From JBEGQX01 sp041180805 (GTDB lineage: Bacteria > Planctomycetota > Planctomycetia > Gemmatales > Gemmataceae), in the NCBI GenBank assembly GCA_041180805.1, contig JBEGQX010000316.1, positions 1 through 12,497 of the forward strand: a DNA stretch of 12,497 bases. Direction: 5' to 3'. Shown piece after piece: positions 1-7,800 of the stretch. Both the position numbers and the translations under genes were made by a program. Each line of letters opens with the position of its first letter. Within the stretch, counting starts at the first letter, position 1. The notes beneath the pieces are model-generated. The model was given only the letters and a program-made list of their open reading frames with translations. It was not told where the DNA came from and searched no databases.

Positions 1-28
1 AGCTTTTTGTCAAGTTTTCAAAGTCCAT
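1..28 (-). CDS. mcsB: McsB-like protein arginine kinase, N-terminal fragment (runs off the left edge)
   Basis: Only nine codons are inside the window, reading MDFENLTKS from an ATG at 28-26. The ATG lies inside the end of the upstream mcsA-like gene, whose TGA is at 20-18, giving an 11-base overlap in another frame. A Shine-Dalgarno AAAAAGG (43-37) sits 8 bases before this ATG, which supports a real start and translational coupling. McsB of Bacillus phosphorylates arginines on misfolded proteins to mark them for ClpCP, and McsA is its activator. The short peptide resembles the usual opening of McsB proteins (a short acidic start before the guanido-kinase domain). The call rests on that resemblance plus position directly after mcsA. 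The catalytic domain is outside the window, so another downstream gene remains possible. Confidence 0.6.
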
Positions 29-515
29 AGGAATTACCTTTTTGCTTTAGCAAATCCCTGATTTTAGCCGCCTGCTCGTAAGCTTCTGATTCAATGGCGG
101 ATTTCAATTCCTGTCTAAGACGGATGATATCATTTAAATGAGTTTCAGAAATGGGAACACTATTTTCCGGACATTTCCCCAAATGTTTTTTCATTCGATG
201 AATCTTATCAATCAAAGGTTCCAGTCCTTTGCGAAAATGCACATAATCATTTGGGCACCCCAATCTACCCTGGGCTCGGAAGTCCATGTATCTGATGCCG
301 CAATCCGGACAAACTAGACTGGATAGCTCCTCAGCTTCCTTTCCAATATGTTTGCTTATCAAACCCTGAAGCAACCCCGGTAGGTCCACATCGGCTTGCT
401 TTAGCATCTTTTTAGCCTCGGCGCACTGCTTGCAGAGGTGCGTAACCTTTTTTTCGCCCCCAACGAGGTCTGTCAAATGAATGGTGGCAGGGTTTGAACA
501 ATACTTACAATTCAT
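18..515 (-). CDS. mcsA: McsA-like zinc-binding / UVR-motif protein, second paralog
   Basis: This 165-residue protein has the McsA layout: an N-terminal zinc knuckle (C3, C6, C28, C31), a second metal site (C69, C72, C87, with D90 where a fourth Cys is usual), an H-L-G-K-C segment at 111-115, and a C-terminal UvrB/UvrC motif at about 132-158 (LRQELKSAIESEAYEQAAKI region). McsA proteins activate the McsB arginine kinase and link it to the Clp protease. Here the gene directly precedes and overlaps the putative mcsB start, so this copy is the one most likely coupled to the kinase. It lies 39 bases after the first paralog on the same strand and is probably co-transcribed with it. No strong Shine-Dalgarno precedes its ATG. 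Compared with its neighbour copy it has a longer basic linker (KKMLKQADVDLPGLL) between the metal sites. The family call is firm. The choice of which copy is the true McsA is inference. Confidence 0.88.
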   Translation of the reverse strand: MNCKYCSNPATIHLTDLVGGEKKVTHLCKQCAEAKKMLKQADVDLPGLLQGLISKHIGKEAEELSSLVCPDCGIRYMDFRAQGRLGCPNDYVHFRKGLEPLIDKIHRMKKHLGKCPENSVPISETHLNDIIRLRQELKSAIESEAYEQAAKIRDLLKQKGNSYGL

Positions 516-554
516 GAATATCCATTCTTGATGGTTATTAAAACCAACCGGACT

Positions 555-1037
555 TTACTCCGCTTCAAGCTTTCTGATCTGATCCCGTAAATTTGCGGCT
601 TCCTCATAAGCCTCGCGCTGGATGGCAGACTGCAAAAGCTTTCTAAGCTGGAGAAGTTCCCCCACCGCAGATTGCACATGCCTCATCCTGCCAGGCACCT
701 TTCCACAATGCTTCGTCTCCCCGTGGATATTTTCAAGATAGGGAAGCAGTTCGTCCCGAAATTCAAGATAATCGTTCGGGCAACCCAAGCGACCGGTATT
801 TCTGAAGTCGGAAAACTTAACTCCACACATGGAACATTCCTTACTGCTGGCAACCTCGGCTTCCGTAATTCCCTCGGAAGGCCCCACTTCCAAGTTTTTG
901 GAAAAATCATCTTTCTCAGGTTCTGTGAGGTATTTATTGGCACAATCTTCGCAAAGGTGGGCTTCTTGGACATTTTCCTCAGAAAGAACTTCCGTTATGT
1001 GCAAGGTGGCAGCTTTTGTGCATCGCTGGCATTTCAT
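555..1037 (-). CDS. mcsA: McsA-like zinc-binding / UVR-motif protein, first paralog
   Basis: This is the first gene of the leftward operon, 160 residues. It has the same architecture as the next gene: zinc knuckle 1 (C3, C6, C29, C32), zinc knuckle 2 (C68, C71, C86, then D89), an H110-C-G-K-V-P element, and a UVR motif at about 127-156 (LRKLLQSAIQREAYEEAANL). The start is well supported: GAGGTG (1050-1045) stands 7 bases before the ATG at 1037-1035. The linker between the two metal sites is acidic (EPEKDDF...), unlike the basic linker of its paralog. The likely role is regulator or adaptor of a McsB-type arginine kinase in protein quality control. Two diverged adaptors may give two inputs to one kinase, or one may act elsewhere. 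The sequence does not decide this. Confidence 0.88.
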   Translation of the reverse strand: MKCQRCTKAATLHITEVLSEENVQEAHLCEDCANKYLTEPEKDDFSKNLEVGPSEGITEAEVASSKECSMCGVKFSDFRNTGRLGCPNDYLEFRDELLPYLENIHGETKHCGKVPGRMRHVQSAVGELLQLRKLLQSAIQREAYEEAANLRDQIRKLEAE

Positions 1038-1044
1038 ATTTTCT

Positions 1045-1050
1045 CACCTC
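1045..1050 (-). promoter_or_regulatory. Ribosome binding site of the first mcsA-like gene
   Basis: GAGGTG on the minus strand lies 7 bases upstream of the ATG at 1037. It fixes the start of the leftward operon. Confidence 0.75.
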
Positions 1051-1158
1051 GAGCTTTCAGAATATCATCCAGTCCATCATTAAATTCATTGTACCGCCAG
1101 GCAGACAAATGAAAATTGCTTTTGGAACGCCTAATATGCAATATTAATAACAGGATTC

Positions 1159-1164
1159 AAGAGG
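1159..1164 (+). promoter_or_regulatory. Ribosome binding site choosing the 1173 start of the beta-propeller gene
   Basis: AAGAGG ends 8 bases before the ATG at 1173. The frame is also open back to a TTG at 1116. That earlier start would put a 19-residue polar stretch ahead of the signal peptide, and it lacks such a site. Confidence 0.7.
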
Positions 1165-1172
1165 CAAATACC

Positions 1173-2375
1173 ATGCACACGCGTCTTATTGCTATTAGTT
1201 TGTTTTTTTTCACATGCAATTTAGTGATTGGAAGTGACTGGCCTGAATATTTAGGCCCGAATCGAAACGCTCAAACAGGAAATATTCCCAATAAGATTCT
1301 TAAGGAACCAAAAATACTATGGAGAAAAGAAGCATTCCAAGGCTATAGCAGTGCCATTATTGTGAAAGATCATTGCTATCTTTATTCAAGAAATAATGAT
1401 CAGGAATACCTTACAAAAACAGAATTTCAAACCGGAAAACCAATTTGGCAAAAAGCTTTCCAAGCATCTTTCACCGATGATTTCGGTAAGGGAAACGGAC
1501 CAAGGTCCACACCATGTCACCACTTTGGGAAAGTAATCCTTTTAAGCCCCGATGGTATTCTTCGTGCTTTCGAGGAAGAAACTGGAACACTTAGTTGGGA
1601 ATTAAATCTTCTGGAAAAGTACGAGGGTAATAAAGGGTTCTTTGGAGTGGGCACCTCACCGGTGGCAACCGCTAAAAAATTATTTGTCATGGCAGGGGGA
1701 CGCAAAGCAGGGATTATCTGCTTGGACATTGTTTCAGGGAAAGAAATCTGGAAATCCGAACCATTTGCCGCCAGTTACGCTTCCCCCGTCATTCAAGATA
1801 AACTTCTGCATGTTATTCAAAGGCAGGGTCTTTCAGTTCTGGATCTTGAAACAGGAAAAACTAATGTATTTCAACCATTCAAGGCACGGTACGAGGCTTC
1901 TGTGAATGCCGCGAATCCCGTAATCTTTGATGATTATTTATTCCTAAGCGCAAGTTATGGCACTGGAGGAATGCTACTTAAAAGGTCATCCAACAATCTC
2001 GCCAAAATATGGGCTAATGATTCTGGTATTTCCAGCCATTTTATGACACCTGTTTTCCATGATGGAGTTATTTACGGTTACCATGGAAGGCAGGAAAGCG
2101 GTTCCCAACTAAAAGCGATAGAAGCTTTAACCGGAAAAACTTATTGGGAAATAGAAGAGTATGGTGCGGGACATTTATTAGCCTCTCCGGAAAACTTAGT
2201 CGCACTTTCTGAAAATGGAATGCTTAGGGTTTACTCTTTTGGAAAATCAAAACCGTCACCCATCTTGGAAAAAAAAGTTTTTAACGGAGTTTGCAGGACT
2301 CCTTTGGCATTTTCCGGTAAAAACCTCCTAACCAGAGATTCCAAGGAATGGATCTGCTTTCAGCTTTGGGAATAG
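1173..2375 (+). CDS. Secreted PQQ-like beta-propeller repeat protein
   Basis: From the ATG at 1173 the product is 400 residues. It begins with a signal peptide: basic MHTR, hydrophobic core LIAISLFFFTCNLVIG, and likely cleavage after S21. The mature protein starts DWPEYLGPNRN, the usual opening of planctomycete PQQ-type propeller proteins. Degenerate blade repeats of the form TG-x-x-x-W recur at about residues 87-92, 137-142, 188-193, 227-230 and 320-325, each followed by a stretch that reads as strands. This is the WD40/PQQ-like propeller signature. No dehydrogenase domain or heme site (CxxCH) is present, so PQQ cofactor binding is not implied. Such proteins are usually exported scaffolds or binding modules, and the ligand is unknown. 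The gene is divergent from the mcsA operon. It runs in the same direction as ybaK 144 bases downstream and may form a separate unit. Confidence 0.85.
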   Translation: MHTRLIAISLFFFTCNLVIGSDWPEYLGPNRNAQTGNIPNKILKEPKILWRKEAFQGYSSAIIVKDHCYLYSRNNDQEYLTKTEFQTGKPIWQKAFQASFTDDFGKGNGPRSTPCHHFGKVILLSPDGILRAFEEETGTLSWELNLLEKYEGNKGFFGVGTSPVATAKKLFVMAGGRKAGIICLDIVSGKEIWKSEPFAASYASPVIQDKLLHVIQRQGLSVLDLETGKTNVFQPFKARYEASVNAANPVIFDDYLFLSASYGTGGMLLKRSSNNLAKIWANDSGISSHFMTPVFHDGVIYGYHGRQESGSQLKAIEALTGKTYWEIEEYGAGHLLASPENLVALSENGMLRVYSFGKSKPSPILEKKVFNGVCRTPLAFSGKNLLTRDSKEWICFQLWE

Positions 2376-2519
2376 CCAAAAGCCCATATATCTATCACAT
2401 CCGGAATAAATATAAACATACCAAAGAAAATATGGGTGGTTTGGGCATATTGGGTTACTTTGTTGCAGTTATTTTTATTATTTTTAAATCTTGCTCTAAA
2501 CACTTAAAACCCGCTTTGG

Positions 2520-2996
2520 ATGGCTTCCATGCGAATTTATCATTTTCTGCAAAACAAAGGAATTCAGTACCAGTGGATTCAGCATGCGCCAGCTTTTTCA
2601 GCACAAAAACTTGCCAAAACGCTGCGCATTCCCGGAAGATTCATTGCCAAATCGGTGCTTCTGAAAAAAAATGGATTTCAGTTTATCGCTGTTTTGGCAG
2701 CGGATTCCATGTTAGACAGGTTGGCAATTGAAAATCACCTTGATGGGAAAATCCAATTTGCCAACTCGATTGATATTTCTGAAACATTCTTTGATTGCGA
2801 ATGGGGTGTAGTTCCTGCAATTGGCTCTGCTTACAACATACCAGCAGTATTTGATTCCGCCCTTCTAGATTCCCCTTATCTAATCCTTCAAGGTCATTCT
2901 CACATGGAATCTGTGAAATTAAACCTCAGGGATTATCTGGGTTTGGAAAACCCCAAGATTTTCGATTTTTCCCTACAAAGCCTGATTGCCATTTAG
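2520..2996 (+). CDS. YbaK/ProX-type aminoacyl-tRNA deacylase domain protein
   Basis: This 158-residue single-domain protein matches the YbaK/EbsC/ProX editing family, which hydrolyses mischarged aminoacyl-tRNA (for example Cys- or Ala-tRNAPro). Visible family features are the H22-A-P-A-x-S-A-x-x-L-A opening, K44 in the IAKSVLL strand (position of the conserved functional lysine), and the D92-C-E-W-G...P-x-x-G-x-x-Y segment at 92-105. Also visible are the late G125-H-S-H-x-x-S strand and a C-terminal RDYLGLENP. The length is normal for the stand-alone form. Two in-frame ATGs occur, at 2520 and 2529, neither with a good Shine-Dalgarno. The second gives MRIYHFL, which looks the more natural N-terminus. 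miaA follows after 50 bases, so two tRNA quality/modification functions sit together. The exact mischarged substrate cannot be read from the sequence. Confidence 0.85.
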   Translation: MASMRIYHFLQNKGIQYQWIQHAPAFSAQKLAKTLRIPGRFIAKSVLLKKNGFQFIAVLAADSMLDRLAIENHLDGKIQFANSIDISETFFDCEWGVVPAIGSAYNIPAVFDSALLDSPYLILQGHSHMESVKLNLRDYLGLENPKIFDFSLQSLIAI

Positions 2997-3046
2997 TTTT
3001 AGGGCGTGTTAGTTGATTCCCTGGATTGCTGTATTAGATTACATCC

Positions 3047-3961
3047 ATGGAAACTTTAAAAAACGCTTACATCATTACCGGCCCGACTTGCAGCGGTAAA
3101 ACAAATCTTGCCATTCAATTGGCAAAAAAAATTAACGGTCAAATCATTTGCATGGATTCCATGACTCTTTATCGTTGCATGGATGTAGGGACTGCCAAGC
3201 CCACAAATGCTGAAAGGGGATCTGTACCCCATCACGCTGTGGATGTACTTGATCCCAATCAATCCAGCAATGTGTCATCTTGGTTAAAATTGGCAAAAGA
3301 TTCCCTGAATAAAATCATTTACGACAAGTCAGTTCCAATTTTTGTAGGTGGTACCCCAATGTATTTAAAAGCATTGGTGTACGGTATATTTGAATCACCA
3401 CCAATTGAACCATCCATCAGGAAAGCCTTGGAGGACAGATTTTCCCCCTCAAATACTCCGGAAGCCCACAAATATTTGGAACAGGTTGATCCTGAAAGCG
3501 CATCTAGAATCCACATGAATGATTTAAGACGGATTTTAAGGGCCTTGGAAGTTTTCGAATCAACCAAAAAGAAGTTATCTGAATTTCAAAACCAATGGAA
3601 AAAGTCATCCGAAGAAAAAATCAACTGCGTTTATATCCAACTGGATCGAAAGATTCTCTACGAAAGAATCCACAAACGAACTCTGATTCTTCTGGAAAAC
3701 GGCTGGATCCAAGAAACCAAAAATCTTTTGGAAAAGTATCCCGATTTAGGCAAAGAAGCCCGACAAGCCATCGGTTATCAGGAAATTATCAGGTATTTAA
3801 ACGGAGGTATTTCATATGAAAAAATGATAGATTCCATCAATCTAAGGACCCGACATCTGGCTAAAAAACAGGAAACTTGGTTCAGGCATCTGAATTTTTG
3901 TTCCCCTTGGGACCCAAATTCAAACCCAGACTTGTGGGGAATTCCTGTGCAATGGCAATAA
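3047..3961 (+). CDS. miaA: tRNA dimethylallyltransferase MiaA
   Basis: MiaA transfers a dimethylallyl group from DMAPP to N6 of A37 in tRNAs that read UNN codons, the first step towards ms2i6A. The 304-residue product is full length for the family (about 300-316). It has the P-loop GPTCSGKT at 12-19, the DSMTLYRCMDVGTAKP segment at 37-52 with the catalytic-region D37, and the GGTPMYLKALVYG motif at 101-113. It also has NDLRRILRALEV at 158-169, a late AIGYQEI at 241-247, and the C-terminal TRHLAKKQETWFRH tRNA-binding motif at 268-281. No obvious Shine-Dalgarno precedes the ATG at 3047. A hairpin follows the stop almost at once. The identification is secure. Confidence 0.96.
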   Translation: METLKNAYIITGPTCSGKTNLAIQLAKKINGQIICMDSMTLYRCMDVGTAKPTNAERGSVPHHAVDVLDPNQSSNVSSWLKLAKDSLNKIIYDKSVPIFVGGTPMYLKALVYGIFESPPIEPSIRKALEDRFSPSNTPEAHKYLEQVDPESASRIHMNDLRRILRALEVFESTKKKLSEFQNQWKKSSEEKINCVYIQLDRKILYERIHKRTLILLENGWIQETKNLLEKYPDLGKEARQAIGYQEIIRYLNGGISYEKMIDSINLRTRHLAKKQETWFRHLNFCSPWDPNSNPDLWGIPVQWQ

Positions 3962-3963
3962 AT

Positions 3964-3992
3964 GGGAGATGTTCTTGGATTTATCATCTCCC
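3964..3992 (+). terminator. Inverted repeat just after miaA, possible terminator hairpin
   Basis: A perfect 8-bp stem is formed by GGGAGATG (3964-3971) and CATCTCCC (3985-3992), with a 13-base loop, starting 2 bases after the miaA stop codon. There is no T-run after it, so it is not a classical intrinsic terminator. It could be a Rho-context or 3'-end stabilising hairpin separating miaA from the FHA gene. Confidence 0.35.
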
Positions 3993-4049
3993 TCATGCTG
4001 ATTGAATAGTGTAGATTATGGATACATGATCATCGCTCTTTAAAACAAA

Positions 4050-4772
4050 ATGCAAAAAATCACATTTCACATTCTGGAAGGCATTGACAAGGGGAAAGTA
4101 TTCCGTGCCATGCCTCTGCCGGTCACCATAGGCAGAGAAGAAGGAAACCACATTCGGCTCAATGATGAAAGAGTAAGCCGGTTTCATGCAAAAATCCAAG
4201 CTGACAATGATGAGGTAATATTAACTGATCTGGAAAGCACGAATGGAACCAAAGTCAATGGAAACGTGGTTCACATTCGCAGACTCAAAGCCGGGGACAG
4301 GGTACACATAGGAAGGTCACTTTTGCTATTTGGCTCGGAGGAGGAAATCCGCGATAGGATTTCCTCGATTTCCGAGGGATTCCCCAAAGAATCAAAAACA
4401 AAAATCCTTGATTCAACAGACCATGGCACATTCAAGGCACTCCCAGATTATGCGGAAAGTTATGACCATGATATTCAGTCTGAATTACCTGCAGATCACC
4501 CCGTGCACATTAATCAGGGAAATGTTTTCATAGGCAACAAACCTCTACCCCCATTGCCCCAAAAACTTACTGCTTCCCAGGCGGCAAGGTTGGCGGAATT
4601 ATTTGAGTTTCTTCACAGACATCTGACTCTGGCAACCGAAAATATGTGCGCCAATGAGGAAGGATCCCATATCGCCCTAAAATATTCTGACTGGCAAAAA
4701 ATCCAGTCTGTCCAGCTAATGCTCGCAAAATATGCCCGGGCTATCATAGATCCAGATGTTATTGAATCGTAA
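4050..4772 (+). CDS. FHA-domain protein with unassigned C-terminal helical region
   Basis: The 240-residue product has an N-terminal forkhead-associated domain at about 1-97. Its phosphothreonine-binding signature is intact: G28-R29 in VTIGREEGN, S43-R-F-H46, and the E62-S-T-N-G-T-K-V-N-G71 loop. FHA domains bind phosphothreonine on partner proteins, usually made by Ser/Thr kinases, which planctomycetes have in number. Residues about 98-165 are polar and low in structure. Then a proline patch (PLPPLPQKL, 166-173) leads into a helical C-terminal segment (about 174-233, with LAELFEFLHRHL and KIQSVQLMLAKYARAI) that I do not recognise. There is no transmembrane segment. The gene lies 76 bases upstream of dnaE on the same strand, with no terminator in the gap, so the two may be co-transcribed. 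No kinase gene is in the window. The FHA call is firm; the cellular role is unknown. Confidence 0.88.
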   Translation: MQKITFHILEGIDKGKVFRAMPLPVTIGREEGNHIRLNDERVSRFHAKIQADNDEVILTDLESTNGTKVNGNVVHIRRLKAGDRVHIGRSLLLFGSEEEIRDRISSISEGFPKESKTKILDSTDHGTFKALPDYAESYDHDIQSELPADHPVHINQGNVFIGNKPLPPLPQKLTASQAARLAELFEFLHRHLTLATENMCANEEGSHIALKYSDWQKIQSVQLMLAKYARAIIDPDVIES

Positions 4773-4834
4773 TTTTAATTCTTTTAATTCCTTGGCAAAG
4801 CCCTATATTTAAATTTGCTTTGAAGTACAGTTTC

Positions 4835-4840
4835 AAGGAG
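4835..4840 (+). promoter_or_regulatory. Ribosome binding site of dnaE
   Basis: AAGGAG lies 8 bases before the ATG at 4849, a near-ideal Shine-Dalgarno that fixes the dnaE start. Confidence 0.85.
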
Positions 4841-4848
4841 CTAAAGGA

Positions 4849-7800
4849 ATGGCTGCCAATTCTTTCGCCCATTTACATTGCCATACCCATTTCAGTCTTC
4901 TGGATGGCGCCAGCCGAATTCCGGAATTGGTCAATCGTGTTAAAGAACAAGGTATGAACGCCGTGGCTCTGACAGACCACGGAAATCTATACGGTGCAAT
5001 AGAGTTTTACCGAGAGTGCAGGGCAGGGGGCGTCAATCCAATCATAGGTTACGAAGCTTATGTGGCGCCCAAAACCAGAACTGACAGGGAAGCAAAAAAA
5101 AGAGGGGACGCAGGATTCCACCTTACACTGCTTGCTAAAAACAAAAAAGGCTTTCAAAACCTTATCAAAATGGCATCCATAGCTTTTTTGGAAGGTTATT
5201 ACTATGTACCCAGAATCGACAAGGATTTATTAAAGGATCATTCGGAGGGAATCATCTGTCTTAGTGGCTGCGCCTCAAGTGAATTCAGTGACCTAATATT
5301 GCAAGACAAAGAAAGTGAAGCTGCGGACTTGGCGAGATGGTTCGCAAAGGTTTTTAAAAACCGCTTTTTCGTGGAAATTCAGAATAATGGGGTGCCGATT
5401 CAGCAAGAATGCGCCCAAGGTGCCATTCAAATTGCAAACAAGCTTGGACTTCCATTGGTGGCCACTTCCGATGCACATTATCTAACTCCGGAAGACAGCC
5501 AGGCTCACGATGTGCTTCTTTGCATAAACACTGGAAGAATCCGTTCCGATGAAAACCGGATGAAATACGGATCCGATCAGTTTTATATTCGCGCACCGCA
5601 TGAAATGTATTCACTTTTCCCGGATCAATCCGAGGCGGTTCAAAGAAGTCAGGAAATTGCGGATACCTGCGACATTCAGTTAGATTTCTCCAAAAGACAC
5701 TTTCCAGTGTTTGTGCCTCCGGAAAAAAAGTCACCAGAGGATTTCCTTAAGGAACTTTGCGCGCTGGGAATGGTGGAAAGATACGGCAAAAAGCCCCCCA
5801 AAGCTGCGCAAGATCGAATGGAGAAAGAACTTTCCATCATTTGCCGCATGGGTTTTGCCAGTTATTTTTTGATTGTAGCAGACTTTGTGCGCTTTGCGAA
5901 TGAAAAAGGAATTCCTTGCAGCGCAAGAGGTTCAGCATGCGGCGCCTTGGTAAGTTATGTTTTAAAACTAAGCCATGTTGATCCGATTGATTACGGCCTG
6001 CTGTTTGAAAGATTTCTGGATCCAAACAGGTCAGAAGCACCCGATATCGACATTGATTTCTGCAAGGATCGTCGTGAGGAAGTTATTGCTTATGTACGAG
6101 AAAAATATGGCGAAGAAAGTGTGGCTCAAATTGCCACATTTGGAACCATGGCTGCAAGAGCCGCAATCAAGGATGTTGGACGCGTATTAAATATACCCTT
6201 GGAACGGGTAATCAAATTAACCGAGATGGTTCCCGAAACCCCAGGAATCACCTTGGACGAGGCCATTTCCGCCAACTCCGAAATGAAAAACCTGATCAGC
6301 CTAGACGCTGAAATCAGGGAACTTATCGAAATTGCCAAAAGACTTGAAGGCACCAACCGGAATGCGGGAACCCATGCCGCCGGGGTTGTCATTTCTGACG
6401 GTCCCCTTACAGACCATGTTCCCCTGCAAAGGATCGTCCGCAAAGGTGACGAATCCATGCGCAAGGAAGAAGGAGTGGTCACAACTCAGTGGGTGATGGG
6501 TGACCTTGAAAAAGTTGGCCTGCTAAAGATGGATTTTCTTGGCCTTCGAACGCTTACCTGTCTGGATAATGCGCTGAGGATGATTGAGAAAAACCACGGC
6601 ATAAGGATAGATCTGCAGGCTATCCCGCTGGATGACAAAAAGACCTACGATTTGCTTCAAAAAGGCGATGCAAAGGGGGTATTCCAGTTGGATTCAAGCG
6701 GCATTCGCGAACTTCTTAAACGCATGCGGCCGGATAACATTCGTGATATTATTGCAATCATGGCACTGTACAGGCCTGGCCCGCTCGAAGGTGGAATGGT
6801 TGACGCTTATATCAACAGAAAACACGGCAAAGAGTCGCCTGCCTATGCACACCCGGTCATGGAAACCATACTTGGCGAAACCTTTGGAGTCATGGTCTAT
6901 CAGGAACAGATCATGCAAATCCTCAATCAATTGGGGGGTATAGAACTTTCAAGCGCGTATGCTTGCATCAAGGCTATCAGCAAGAAAAAGCAGGAAATCA
7001 TTGACCAGCGAAAGGAAGAATTCATAAAAGGCTCTGTAAAAGGCGGCATCAGTCAAAAAACTGCCGAGGAAATTTTCCAGCTTATTGTTGTGTTTGGTGG
7101 TTATGGCTTCAACAAAAGCCACAGCGCGGCTTACGCTCATGTCGGTTATCAGACAGCATACCTGAAACAACATTACCGACCCGAGTTTATGGCGGCCCTG
7201 CTTACAAGTGAAATCGAAGATGGCAACAAGCGCGACATTCTTGTCCAGCACATTGATGATGCCAGAAAAAGCGGGGTGGAAGTTTGCCAGCCGAATGTGA
7301 ATAGTAGCGAGGCGGATTTTGTCGCGATTGAAGGAAAGATCCTGTTCGGGTTAAGGGCTATCAAGGGATGTGGCAACAACGCCGCGGCGGAAATAGTATC
7401 CGTACGCCAAAAAGGCGGCCCTTACAGGGATATTTTTGATTTTTGCGAAAGGCTGGATCTTAAAGTCGTTGGCAAACCAGTGATCGAAAAACTTATCAAA
7501 GCGGGGGCGCTTGATTGCTTCAACCATCACCGCGCCCAATTAATGCACCTCCTTTCAAGGGCTTTGCAAGGCGCCATGGAAAGGCAGCAAGACAAAAGAT
7601 CCGGCCAGGGAAACCTGTTCTCTGGCATGCAGGAAAGTTCATCAAGTGGCGAGGATGAGCAATCTTCCAACCAGGTTCTTTTGCAAGTGCCGGCCTGGTC
7701 TGAATCTGATCGGTTGAAATTTGAAAAGGAAGTTTTGGACTTCTATTTTTCCAGCCATCCTTTGACCCAATTTGAAAAGGAAATAGGAAGGTTTTCTTCG

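Noticed and set aside
1034..1108. Short minus-strand frame (24 codons from a TTG) ending in a TGA that overlaps the ATG of the first mcsA-like gene, protein-like in composition (...GLDDILKARGEKI).
   Set aside because: It has no ribosome site and no ATG in frame, and it is closed upstream by a stop near the beta-propeller gene. It could be a leader peptide, but nothing beyond the overlap supports it.
672..1112. Long plus-strand open frame (146 codons) antisense to the first mcsA-like gene.
   Set aside because: It is a shadow frame. The minus-strand gene has clear zinc and UVR motifs and a ribosome site, and the plus frame has none.
1116..1172. Upstream TTG start for the beta-propeller gene adding 19 residues.
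   Set aside because: It lacks a Shine-Dalgarno and would place a polar stretch before a clean signal peptide. The ATG at 1173 has AAGAGG at the right distance.
2383..2436. Inverted repeat CCCATAT / ATATGGG downstream of the beta-propeller gene.
   Set aside because: The arms are only 7 bp and AT-rich, with a 40-base loop and no T-run; a chance match is likely.
2432..2731. Plus-strand frame from an ATG at 2432 opening with a hydrophobic stretch (GILGYFVAVIFIIF) that looks like a membrane segment.
   Set aside because: Only the first 29 codons lie outside the deacylase gene. The rest overlaps ybaK in another frame with no protein-like pattern, and there is no good ribosome site.
3013..3040. Possible sigma-70-like promoter (TTGATT, 16 bases, TAGATT) before miaA.
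   Set aside because: Matches are partial, the region is AT-rich, and planctomycete promoter consensus is not well enough known to rely on it.
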